Of a stretch of 64,000 bases of DNA, positions 46,091 to 55,322 are shown piece after piece; position 1 is the first letter of the stretch; every line of letters begins with the position of its first letter. The stretch is from Phycomyces nitens (Eukaryota > Mucoromycota > Mucoromycetes > Mucorales > Phycomycetaceae): positions 2,232,001 through 2,296,000 of the forward strand of contig JAHRBC010000006.1 in NCBI GenBank assembly GCA_022702545.1, read 5' to 3'. The position numbers were made by a program, and so were the translations under genes. The notes beneath the pieces are model-generated. The model saw only the letters and a program-made list of their open reading frames with translations, searched no databases and was not told the DNA's origin.

Positions 46091-47326
46091 GTGGACATGA
46101 GATCCTCAGGCAATTGCAATGGACGCGCTGTCCATCAGCTGGAAGCCGTGGAAGCGAGTTTACCTCTGCCCGCTGTGGAATCTCCTCCCCAGAATCATAC
46201 AGAAGATTCATTTGGAACAAGTGTCAGCAACGCTGATCACGCCCAATTGGCCAAGTGCGATATGGTACCCTCTACTTCTCCAGTCCTCTCATTGCCCTCC
46301 CCTCCCCATTCTGAATCATCTGGTATTGCCCGACCCAGGCAGCACCGTGCACGTTCTCCAGAAGAATCCACACTGGAGCATGATCACGTGGGATCTAAGC
46401 AGAGACACTTAGAGGAGGAAGGGTTTGACCCTAACACCGCTGCCATAATACTTAGTCATGATTGCAACCGATCACAATGTTCATACAATCGCGTTCAATG
46501 CACTTTCATCGACTGGGCACAACAACGGGGTGTTGACCCCTTTATTTCCAATCCTGTTCATTTGGTTAATTATCTTGCATATGGCGTCAGTCATCTTAAC
46601 TGGAAGGCCTCTACATGTGCCACATACCACTCTGCCTTGCTTGATCTATACACCAACCCCACTGTAATTACTCAAGATCCAACATATCGCGAATTCTTTA
46701 CTGCCCTCAACAAAAAGAATATCCTGTCCTTTTACCAACCTATCTTTGACATTACGCCTGTGATTTTGTTCCTTCACAATCTTGGACCCAATGACCAACT
46801 TACTCCAATGGCCCTCACACGCAAGTTATGTTGGCTTCTTGCTGTCTGTGGTTTCTTGCGTCCTGCCGATCTTGAACATGTTAATGATACTTGCACTTCC
46901 GTGGAACAGAGTATACTACGTCTGGTGATTGTGGCACCTAAGGAGAAACGTTCTGGCCGTCAGATTGAACGTGTTGTTGCTATACAACCACACGATGACC
47001 CTCTTCTCTGCCCTGTTGCCACGTATAAAGCTTACAAATCCCGGATTGCTCGCACTCCCTGTGTACGTCCACATCCTGTTCTTGCAGACGTTACAATACA
47101 TTGCCTGGTAAGAGATGTGTATTTCAATGACCGCCCCATTGGTGCAGAACGGATATCCAAACATATCCAATTTATCATGAACAAGATACCACGACCTGCT
47201 GGTACGGCTTGCCCCAAGGCAAGAGCTCTAGGGCCCACTCTGGCATTGGCTGCCGGTGCTTCTGTTGACGACATTCTTGTACATGGATCATGGGCCTCTT
47301 CTTCTGTGTTTGACATGTTTTACTGA
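46091..47326 (+). pseudogene. DIRS tyrosine recombinase, cut short by TGA after the active-site Tyr
   Basis: Overlaps the end of pol in another frame, as usual in DIRS elements. The conserved part starts near 46340 (SPEESTLEHDHVGSK), followed by a core-binding-like region (FIDWAQQRGVDPF, YLAYGVSHLNWKASTCATYH) and the catalytic domain: GFLRPADLEHV (first Arg, near 46860), KEKRSGRQIERVV, CPVATYKAYKSR and ALGPTLALAAGASVDDILVHGSWASS, then FDMFY with the nucleophile Tyr at 47321-47323. The next codon is TGA where CGA would give the usual FYRLS; the frame continues LSRQTVGNF after it. I do not see the histidine of the HxxR box, so activity is doubtful even without the stop. Confidence 0.82.
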
Positions 47327-47390
47327 CTGTCTCGGCAAACCGTTGGTAACTTTTTGGTTATGGCTCTTTCGTCTTCTTCTTGCGGCCCTC

Positions 47391-47698
47391 TGGAGTCACA
47401 GCTAGAGTCTCTGTCAAACAAAGAATAATAAGTCTTTTGGTCGAGGCTGTAGGCCAAAGACCTATTCTTATTATTCGAGGAGGCAGAGACTCTGGCAGTC
47501 CCCTCCCTTCCCTTCCCTAAACAATATTTAAAAACAATAATACCTTTTACTTATGATGATAATGAGTATAGAATACAACTAGCAATAATTTATTCTGAAA
47601 ATTTCGTATAAATAAAGAAATGATGGTAACACAGCCAGAGTCCCTGCCTCCTCGAATAATAAGAATAGGTCTTCGGCCTACAGCCTCGACCAAAAGAC
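47391..47698 (+). repeat. DIRS internal complementary region and right inverted terminal repeat
   Basis: 47391-47430 (GAGTCACAGCTAGAGTCTCT onward) is complementary to the outer edge of the left terminal repeat; 47431-47498 (GTCTTTTGGTCGAGGCTGTA onward) is complementary to the outer edge of the right repeat, which ends CGACCAAAAGAC at 47698. The inner part of the right repeat (47559-47660) is the inverse of the left one. This split complementarity is the DIRS-1 signature used to rebuild termini through a circular intermediate. Confidence 0.87.
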
Positions 47699-47793
47699 CT
47701 AGCCAGCAAAGTGCTTAACAAGCAAACTGGCATTTCTACTGCCCTTTTACCTCGACCTGATAAGCTTGGAGTATATTCTAATTACTCTTTCCA

Positions 47794-48130
47794 TGGACCT
47801 GATGGAGTAGCTTCTCAATGGGCCTTGACACTTGATGATGAATGTAACATGTATCAAGTAGTGCTGGACAGATTGGAAAACACAACAAGATATAGTGTTG
47901 TGGGCAACTTGGTCTGATAAGAAATCATGCTAATTTGTGAAGTGTCTATTAAAAAAGGTAATAATTAATTATAAATATATGGTGCATTTAGCTTTAACTA
48001 TTGACTTTTGTCGAATTTGTTTCAATTTTGTTTAATAAAACTCCGCAGGTAAAAAATAATGATATTTAACATCCGACATACTGCAAAATATAATTATTAT
48101 CTCCACTATGTAACTGTCTCTTAATAGCAA
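47794..48130. other. Short unassigned segment right of relic E0
   Basis: After homology to E1 stops near 47793 there is about 130 bp of open sequence (PDGVASQWALTLDDECNMYQ within a frame 47711-47917) followed by AT-rich DNA. The frame begins inside relic E0, so it is probably a chance fusion. I do not recognise the peptide. Confidence 0.3.
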
Positions 48131-48944
48131 ATCTTTAAAATACTAAGGCTTTTTGTTAAAGCTGTTTAATTAAAAATGGTGCTGCGGGATACATTACTCA
48201 ATACTATTGCTATCTAATGCACGGCTTGAATTTTTTATAACCTCGTTTTTGCAAAAGTCTTAGGCTTTTGAAAAAATATGTGAAAAAGTTTATATCAAAG
48301 TCCAAATACACTTTACATATCTTTAAAACACTAAGGCTTTTTGTTAAAGCTTTTTGATTGAAAATAAAGTCACAGGATACATTAAACAATACAATGGCTA
48401 TTTAACGTGCAGCTTGGATTGTTTATAACTTCATTTTTGCAAAAGTCTTAGGCTTTTGAAAAAGTATGTGAAAAGGTTGAAATAAAAGTCTGAATGCATG
48501 TAGCAAATCTTTAAAACACTAAGACTTTTTGTTAAAGCTTTTTAATTAAAAATAAAGCCGCAGGATACATTAAACATTACTATGGCTATCAAATGCGTGG
48601 CTCAGATTTTTTATAACTTTGTTTTTGCAAAAGTTTTAGGCTTTTGAAAAGTATGTGAAAAGGCTGATATCAAAGTCCGAATGTATTATATAAAATTTAT
48701 ACATATTTAACCTTTTTTTTGACTACCTCACGGTTGATCAGGTACAAAAATACGAAGTCACAAGCACGTGACCTGCGTTTTTCCTCATATTTTTTTTAAA
48801 TTTCCGACAATAGCCCTTCAGCCTGTTTCAATTTCATGAAAATTATGATCTCCGCTATGTAATTGTCACTTACCAGCATATCTTTAAAACACTAAGGCTT
48901 TTCTTTAACGCCATTTAATTAAAAATAAAGCCGTAGGATACATT

Positions 48945-50518
48945 AGAGAGGTTTGGGGATTTTATTTTCACTTTCACATTGTACATCATTATGATGTACC
49001 ATTTTTTTATTTTCACTTTATTTTTGCTTTATTTTTGCTTTGTCTTCACATTTCCTTTTTTGAAAAAAGCTTTTTAAATTCTATCAGTCAAACTTCAATA
49101 CATAATACCTTTCTTTATTCTATTGAAAACACTTTAGTATATTAAAAATGACATCTAATATTTATCTGCCAAGAGCTGCAATGATCTACCATGACCTACA
49201 AGATGCAGTTATAGAGCAGGACGAGGCTTAAGATGAACTGTTTATTTGTTTGGATCATTATTCCAGAGTGTATCCATTGCATAGGCAACAGGCTCCTTTA
49301 GATATCTCTTTGTTGGACAATAACACTTGCAAGTCATTGTTTAGATTTATATACACTGAGCTTCAGCTTATAGCAAGAGAGTTGCAGTTCCCTGAACAGG
49401 TTTCTTTCCGCAATGGAACAAACCAAAGCTTTTCTTTATACCAAGACTTATCACTTGCCATCATGCTTAGAAGGTTGGCATATCCTTCAAGACTGGTAGA
49501 CTTGACACTGTTTTTTAATATGAACAAGACAACTATCAACATTGTCTTTAATTCAATGATTGGATTGTTGTACATCAGGTACCATGAAGGGATCAGATTC
49601 AACAAAAACAATCTCCATCCCTTTAACCTTGCAAGATTTTCTGATGCTACATAAAGAAAAGGTAAGCAATTGATTTGACAAAAAGACACTTGATAACAAT
49701 GCCCTCTCTAATTATATATCTTTTATTAAGGATCTTGTTATGAAGGGATCAATTGATTCATTGATGGTACGTTAAATAACATAGCATGTCCAGTCAGATA
49801 CCAGGAGTGTATCTACAATAGTGTTGCATGTATCCCAAATAAATACATAAAACTTCAGGACTTTAATCATTAGACTCTCTGATTATTTAGTAATATCATG
49901 GTTTAAAATACCAAGGTATCATAACTCCAGATGGCATAACAGCCAGTCTGAGTAGACCTTTCGCAGGATCTGTTCATGACTAGAGTATGCTGGTTGATAG
50001 TGCCATAACTGGTGAAATTTAGGAGAACATTGCCTTGAGGAGCAATTGAGGGTGGCTGTATGCCATTTATGCTGATCCAGCGTACAGCTCTTGCAATGTT
50101 ATCATCAAGCCTTTCAGGAACAGTAAGTTTATAATAAATTAGTATATAGTAAATGTATTCATCTTTTCTATATATATTTTACTACATCTTTTTACTGTTA
50201 GATATACCTGAGAACTATCACAGTGTCCTACCCCTTCTATTGTATATGTTTTGCCTTTTGAACTCATAGGAAACCATTATTTATCAATTGTATCTGTCAA
50301 AATTACCACGGCAAAAACTAATTCATCAGATTTATCCTTTTCTGTAATATTATTGGATGTTTTGGCTAAATACCAAAGGGAAAATAAGAGAATTATTTTC
50401 TTATTTTGTACTTTTAATGCGAGTTATTTTCCCTTTTTGTGCTACCCGGAGCTTAAACCATGGAAAAATAGCCTTTTATGGGAATGCAAAAGTGAAAATA
50501 AAATCCCCAAACCTCTCT
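48945..50518. mobile_element. Decayed PIF/Harbinger-like element (1.57 kb)
   Basis: Perfect 30-bp inverted ends start AGAGAGGTTTGGGGATTTTA at 48945, with the complement ending at 50518. ATT flanks both ends (48942-48944, 50519-50521), and the satellite unit is continuous without the element. The AGAGA start, the ATT duplication and the encoded protein resemble the intact element at 7476-10262, though the ends and coding region have diverged. No partner gene was seen. Confidence 0.85.
49250..50125 (+). pseudogene. Decayed PIF/Harbinger transposase
   Basis: An open piece at 49250-49654 aligns by eye with the intact protein at 7688-8815 (LRRLAYPSRLVDLTLFFNMN against LRRLCYPGRYVDLQFFFKVN; HPFNLARFSDA against NPFNLRRFSNA). 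Beyond its stop, broken pieces continue: FIDGTLNNIACP near 49755, RPFAGSVHD near 49955 and IYADPAYSS with IIKPFRN near 50065-50120, with several stops and frame changes. The C-terminal block (EWEFGH) is missing. Confidence 0.78.
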
Positions 50519-50640
50519 ATTAATCAATGCTATGGCTTTCTAACGTGCGGCTCAGATTTTTGATATCTTTATTTTTGTAAAAGTCTTAGGCTTTTGAAAA
50601 GTGCATAAAAAAGTTGATATCTAAGTCCGAATGCACCATA

Positions 50641-51545
50641 CTAGGATAGTAAATTCTGTTTTGACTTACATTTCCATTCCATCTAACAAGAAGTATGTCA
50701 GTGTCCACTGTAGAGCCAGTGCACAACCTTTGACCAAAGATAGAATGGCAGTTTTGGTGGCTATACTCTCCAAGTATGAGACAACATACAGGAGGAAGTC
50801 CAACCAATCTACTGCACGAGTACTATAAATCTTTGCAAATACATTATCAAAGCTGCCTTGAAAGACAACTGGGATAAACTGCCTAGAATTGGTAATACAG
50901 CTGCTAATTGTCACCAGGTTGGCCTTTGATATAAAAAATAGATAATTTGTCATGGAAAAGGTCTTGTCTAGGTTGGTATAGTAGAACTTAGTCTTCTTTG
51001 TTATTGTTACTGTTGTGGGTAGAGTAAAAATAGGAAAGATACAAAAGAATTTGTGAGAACTTGTGTAGGGTGTTTATTGAAAAGAAAAAGGTTATGTTTC
51101 TACACAGAACTAACTACTGATATTTATATGTTTTCTGATTTATAATTCAGTATATGCTTTGGTAATATTTATCATGATGAGTCATCTTCCAGGAGTATTG
51201 TCTTTCTGGAAAGATCCAGAGAGACCTATTGATATGATACTTCTCTAGTCAGATCAGCCAGAGAGCTTTGGTAAAGAAGAGCATTTATGCTATTGGTAAT
51301 ATTTTAATATTCTGACCCAGATACTTTAGTAATGTTTTAGAATTATTAATTCATTGTAGTTGTAGTCTCTCAATCAAGTATTCATATAATAAATGAAATA
51401 TGTAGATGGAATATGATGATGCCATTAGATAAATATGTGTATATCTGTATATCCTATATTATGGTGATAACAATAATAATAATAAATAATAATCAATTAT
51501 GTGTATGATGATCTGTGTATTGGATAATCTCATAAAGGCAGATCC
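50641..51545. other. AT-rich stretch without recognised gene
   Basis: Holds only short frames without known motifs. No terminal repeats or tandem arrays were found apart from a short AATAAT run near 51470. Its right edge is the CACTAC terminus of E5. Confidence 0.45.
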
Positions 51546-54500
51546 CACTACGGCGGAAAAAACGGTAGCTAACTACCATTTTGGTAGCATTACTACCGTT
51601 TTTTCCCACCAAAAAAAACGGTAGTAAAGACTCTGTATAAGGCGATTTCGGTAGCTGTTACCGTTTTTTTAGTGCGAAAAAAAAGGGTAGTTATGAGGCA
51701 GTAATAGGCACAGCTACCGTTTTTTTATCCAACCAAAATCGTTTCTTTATATACTATAGCCTCTCTTTTATATTACTTTATATACTAGCACCCATTCTTT
51801 TTTTACTGCCATTTATTTGAAATAATGGTTTATTTTTTATTATAATTTCGATTTATTTCAAATAATATTAAAATATATATAATAATAATATTAAAATATA
51901 TATAATAATAATATAGAAACATACCAAAAGCAAATACTATTTAATATTATAAAACGTATATGGTACAAACCTTTTACTCAATCTATACACGATGCCAACA
52001 TGTTGTTATGACTTGGATGGCCTTTGGTCTTCATCGATTGCTATAAAAATATTGTGGTCAGAGAATGAAGCAATCAAATAAACCGAGCTTATTATTTTGG
52101 ATAGCATACCAGTATACGTTGTGCTTGTTAATCAGCGTGCTGAGCATCTTGTTGTGAATCACTGTCATGACTTGGAAGGCCTTTGGTCTTCATCAATTGC
52201 TATAAAGATATTGTGGTCAGAGAATGAAGCGATCAAATAAACCAAGCATATTGTTTTAGATAGCATACCAGTATATATTGTGCTTGTTAATCGGTATACC
52301 AAGCATCTCTTGAATTAATGCCACTATATGAAACATACAGATGTAAATACTAGATGCAGTAGAAGGAGAATAGAGAATGCGCAATATGATTAATTAAAGA
52401 GTGTAAACATATTATAATATTCTTACCATAGAAAATATATTGCTGTAAAGTCAGCTCATAAGATTTAAAACTAATTTGAATATAATGGTAGTTGGCAGAA
52501 TGAGTACATCATTAAGAAAACAATATGCATATTCTACAGAGATTCCCAGGTGGGGAGGTGGGGAACGACAAACTTTAGTGTAATATAGCTGTAAAAAATT
52601 TTCACCTTTTTTTAGTGTCTGAAAAATTATGAGATGAGTGTTTCATTCCTTGATTAAAGATAGCAGAGCTGAAGATGTGGTATACAAGATTCCAATCGGA
52701 TGTTTATGTAATTGACAACCTTACATAAGGGAGGGTCATTTAGTTTTATTTCAAAAAAGTAGAGCAAAGAAAAGAAAAGAAATATAAACTAACCTCGGCG
52801 TAATACAGCTATAAAAAAATTTCATTTTTTTTGGTGCTTGAAAAAGGGCAAGATGTGTGTTTCATTCCTAGATTAAAAACAACAGAGCTGAAGATGTGGT
52901 ATACAAGATGCCAATCGGGCATTTATTAAGGTGGCAATCTTACGTGATAGAGAGTTATTCGATTTTATTTCAAAGGAGAGGACCAAAGCAAAGATAAAAC
53001 AGCTAAAGGAAAAGAGGAAAAGAAAAAGTGCGCTAAAACATATACTAAAAATATGAGAGAACCAATAAGAGCAGCCTAAAGAATATTAAAGACTTAGTCT
53101 GTTTCTCTTAGATGAAGGCTCATTGCTCATTCCTAGTGGTGTAAACCTATATCAAACAGTAGAAATATTATATTAATATTAAATTGAGAATAGATGAGCA
53201 ACAAAAAGCTCTAACTTATAGTACATCTGTCATGATTGGGGATTCAGCCTCGTCATCCGTTTGAAATACCTCATCTTCCAAAAGAAAAGAACTGCTTGCT
53301 CTTTCCTGCTATAACATAATAAAAATATTGTATTAATTATAATGTATATTCAAATGTTTGTTAATTAATAAACTTGCCTGGCTGTTCTCTGCTATTTTTC
53401 TCTTACAAGTCTGGTTTGCACTCTTAAAGGTGTCTTGAAGAAGATTCTTGGCACACCACATTCTTTTGCACTTGTAAATGTGGAGTGCTATTGTCCTAGC
53501 CGTGCCTCACTGGCCACAATCATTGATGATAGGTACGTTGATTTTGTCATCATTGACCAAGAAGTGTCTTTGCTGCTGTTGCTATTATTAGTCAAATAAT
53601 CTCTTACCTACCCATGGAAAAAGTAATTAGAGTATACTCCAAGCTTATCACGTCAAACTTGAAGGGCGGTAGAAATGCTAGTTTGCTTGTTGAGCGCTTT
53701 GCTGTTCATAGCTTTGTCAGTTCAGCAAACAGCTCTCAGAATTATCCTAGTACAAGTCAGCCGTCCACATATAATGAAGCAAGTTTCTTAGATCTTCCAG
53801 ATGGTGTAAGTGCTGCCCAGCTATGGGAGCCATTCAACTGACATGCCAGTTTGAATGATGATGACTTGGAAGGCGTCAGCAGCCCTGTTGTCAAGAATAC
53901 TTTGGCAAAGTACTATGTGCGAAACAGTGGTATGGACAGTATTGAACTTGATGACCCGACGATTGTTGTTGCTTCTCATCTTTGGAAAAATTCAACCGTA
54001 CATTCTTCATGTATGTACCAAAGAATAAAAAACGAGACCAGACGTGGCAATCATCATGTGATGTTCACCTGTCCATACAGAAAGTGAGTATTGGTATTAG
54101 TCAAAATACAAAATAGAGATCACTCGCATTTTTTATATTTTTATCTAGCCGTCGCAATATAACTATTCAAAGCTGGTTTGTTGGCACCGTGGAATTTTAT
54201 TTTGAGCATAAAGAGGTTGATGGCACACCGCACTTTCTGGCATTCGTTGAAGTGATGAAAGAGCATGGTACAGCAGCCCATGACTCATCTGTGCCAATCG
54301 TAATATGGCGGTCACGCAGCTCAACTGGACAAACAACCCAGCCAAAATATGCTGTTAATGTGGATGACATTCAGCATCAAGTTGGGCTCATCCAGTACCC
54401 TCTGAGTAGTAATCAGTTCTTTATCATTGCATCATATTACGTGTTTAATGACAATCTGCGTGTGACCATGGGGAACCTTGCCACTTTATAAAAATTTTCT

Positions 54501-54901
54501 TTTTCTTTTTTCTTTCCTTATAAATATCAATACCAAATAAAATAAAATAAAATGGCTAATAATGTCAAAAACAAAAAAATTGTTTCAAAAAAACGGTAGC
54601 ATAACTACCGTTTTGTTCACACAGGCAAAAAATTATTTTTCTCAAAAATGCGCAACATCTTTAACACCAAATAAAATGCTCATTTCAATAAACAACGTTG
54701 CCTAAAAACTTACGAGCCCTTTATATGGTACTACAACTACCTCATTGCCAGATGAAAAGACATTTCATGCAACATTTATGAATTGGGATCAATGACATTA
54801 CCTTTCAACCACAATCTGCGGAGATAAAGTGCTCTAAAATCATAAAAAATGGTAGTTATGCTACCATTTTTGGCACAGCTACTGGTCCTTCCGCCGTAGT
54901 G
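51546..54901. mobile_element. CACTAC element E5 (3.36 kb), inverted relative to E1
   Basis: Starts CACTACGGCGGAAAAAACGG at 51546 and ends CTTCCGCCGTAGTG at 54901. Content equals E1 in reverse: ACGGTAG-type subterminal motifs, two ~160-bp units, the paired ~200-bp repeats, then the transposase tail on plus. The 3 bp outside differ (TCC at 51543-51545, ATA at 54902-54904), so no target duplication is evident; a flank rearrangement is possible. Confidence 0.83.
53400..54491 (+). pseudogene. Decayed C-terminal part of a Tnp2-like transposase gene in E5
   Basis: Same remnant as in E1 and E2. Pieces: 53430-53560 (ILGTPHSFALVNVECYCPSR), 53614-53841 (MEKVIRVYSK to LWEPFN then TGA), 53851-54087 (LAKYYVRNSGMDS to MFTCPYRK), a GTGAGT-CTAG intron, and 54150-54491 (EFYFEHKEVDGTPHFLAFVE to VTMGNLATL then stop). 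The TGA after LWEPFN is shared with E1 and E2. Confidence 0.5.
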
Positions 54902-55322
54902 ATAAGTACGGGATATAAAATAATGGGGGAGCATTCAATGCTTGATTACACAGTAATAGCCTTCAAATATTGGTTAAAAATTAAGAAAGCCTTCAATCTA
55001 CCTGAGTATAATTGGATTTTAATTATGTCAAGAGGTTCTTTTGCTTTCAACTTTCCTCTTATATAAAGCGTGTACAACAACAAAACTTGGTTTCAAATAG
55101 ATTTTTATTCTGTACATCAGGTCAAATTAATGACCCGCTCATACTAACAACCCCCACTTGGTCAGCTCATGAAGTAAATACTCATGCAGAAACCAGGTCA
55201 TAACTCATTGTGTAAAACTTGGCTTTGGCACATACAGAAACCCATACAGCATATCTAATAAATCTTAATTTTACCCCTTAGTAACCACACTTTTACACAT
55301 GAGTATTCAGACCCATTTTTCC
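54902..55322. other. Right end of an unidentified CACTG-type insertion
   Basis: The segment ends ...CCCATTTTTCCAGTG at 55322, a CACTG-type terminus, exactly where homology to the Tnp2 gene to the right stops (LKTN, where CACTG-B has LKTK). It thus looks like an element inserted in that gene, with E5 on its other side. No coding frame is recognised and no left terminus was found. Confidence 0.5.

Larger units (their letters stand above)
38440..46412 (+). pseudogene. DIRS pol: reverse transcriptase, RNase H, methyltransferase-like domain; interrupted by A2
   Basis: One frame, beginning in overlap with gag near LFHHAWTKLTNKDW, holds RT motifs FTIPKKTGDLRPVLNLRPLN, DFLTRIDLQEAFLHV and VLPFGLSLSPLVFTK. 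A2 is inserted at 38958/45078, after which LLRPLLRWARHQG continues in frame. The RT catalytic box reads YLDN (45138-45146) instead of the usual YLDD. RNase H follows with VYTDASDTGWGI; its next catalytic block reads CNNTTAIAYMN, where DNTTA is usual (Asn codon 45798-45800). Then LNPADPPSR and a DIRS-type C-terminal domain (VDCFAHCLNAQLP, then WPSAIWYPLL) end at TAG 46410-46412. TGA stops at 38911, 45360, 45450 and 46098 all fit CGA-to-TGA changes. Confidence 0.87.
34261..47698 (+). mobile_element. DIRS-type tyrosine-recombinase retrotransposon, interrupted by E2 and A2 (about 4.1 kb without them)
   Basis: Order on plus: left terminal repeat, gag-like frame (34416-38434), RT/RNase H/methyltransferase-like pol (to 46412), overlapping tyrosine recombinase (46091-47326), internal complementary region (47391-47498), inverted right terminal repeat (to 47698). 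There is no integrase and there are no direct LTRs. It sits in relic E0: the left flank GACAAAGTTA and right flank AGCCAGCAAAGTGC are adjacent in E1 (GACAAAGCTATGAACAGCAAAGCAC), and no target duplication is evident, as expected for recombinase-mediated insertion. Many stops arose by CGA-to-TGA change. Confidence 0.88.
17713..47793. mobile_element. CACTAC relic E0, dispersed into four pieces by three insertions
   Basis: Four pieces align in order with the left half of E1: 17713-18060 (left arm, about 20129-20470), 27511-28077 (about 20490-21067), 34199-34260 (about 21257-21320) and 47699-47793 (about 21325-21416). Between them lie a Helitron (18061-27510), CACTG-A copy A1 (28078-34198) and a DIRS element (34261-47698). 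About 189 bp matching E1 21068-21256 are missing around A1. The relic is much more diverged than E1, E2 or E5; its left terminus is eroded to ...GCAGAAGGACTAATAGCTG and its coding remnant is riddled with changes. It is therefore the oldest layer of this region. No right half is visible beyond 47793. Confidence 0.72.
48131..50640. repeat. ~187-bp tandem (satellite-like) repeats, split by a PIF element
   Basis: Units starting near ATCTTTAAAACACTAAGGCT occur at about 48131, 48315, 48505 and 48888; each contains CAGGATACATTA, TGCAAAAGTCTTAGGCTTTTG and CAAAGTCCGAATG. The unit starting at 48888 is cut after GGATACATT by the element at 48945-50518 and resumes at 50519 (ATTAATCAATGCTATGGC) up to about 50635. 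The units lie in an AT-rich block without genes. Confidence 0.8.

Noticed and set aside
46091..46340. N-terminal part of the recombinase frame as coding
   Set aside because: It overlaps the pol C-terminal domain in another frame; the conserved recombinase region starts later, so the true start is unclear and the first residues may not be used.
47711..47917. 68-codon plus frame as a gene
   Set aside because: It begins within relic E0 and ends in unassigned DNA; no motif or homologue was recognised.
50631..50828. 65-codon plus frame next to the satellite
   Set aside because: Short, overlaps the last satellite unit and has no recognisable features.
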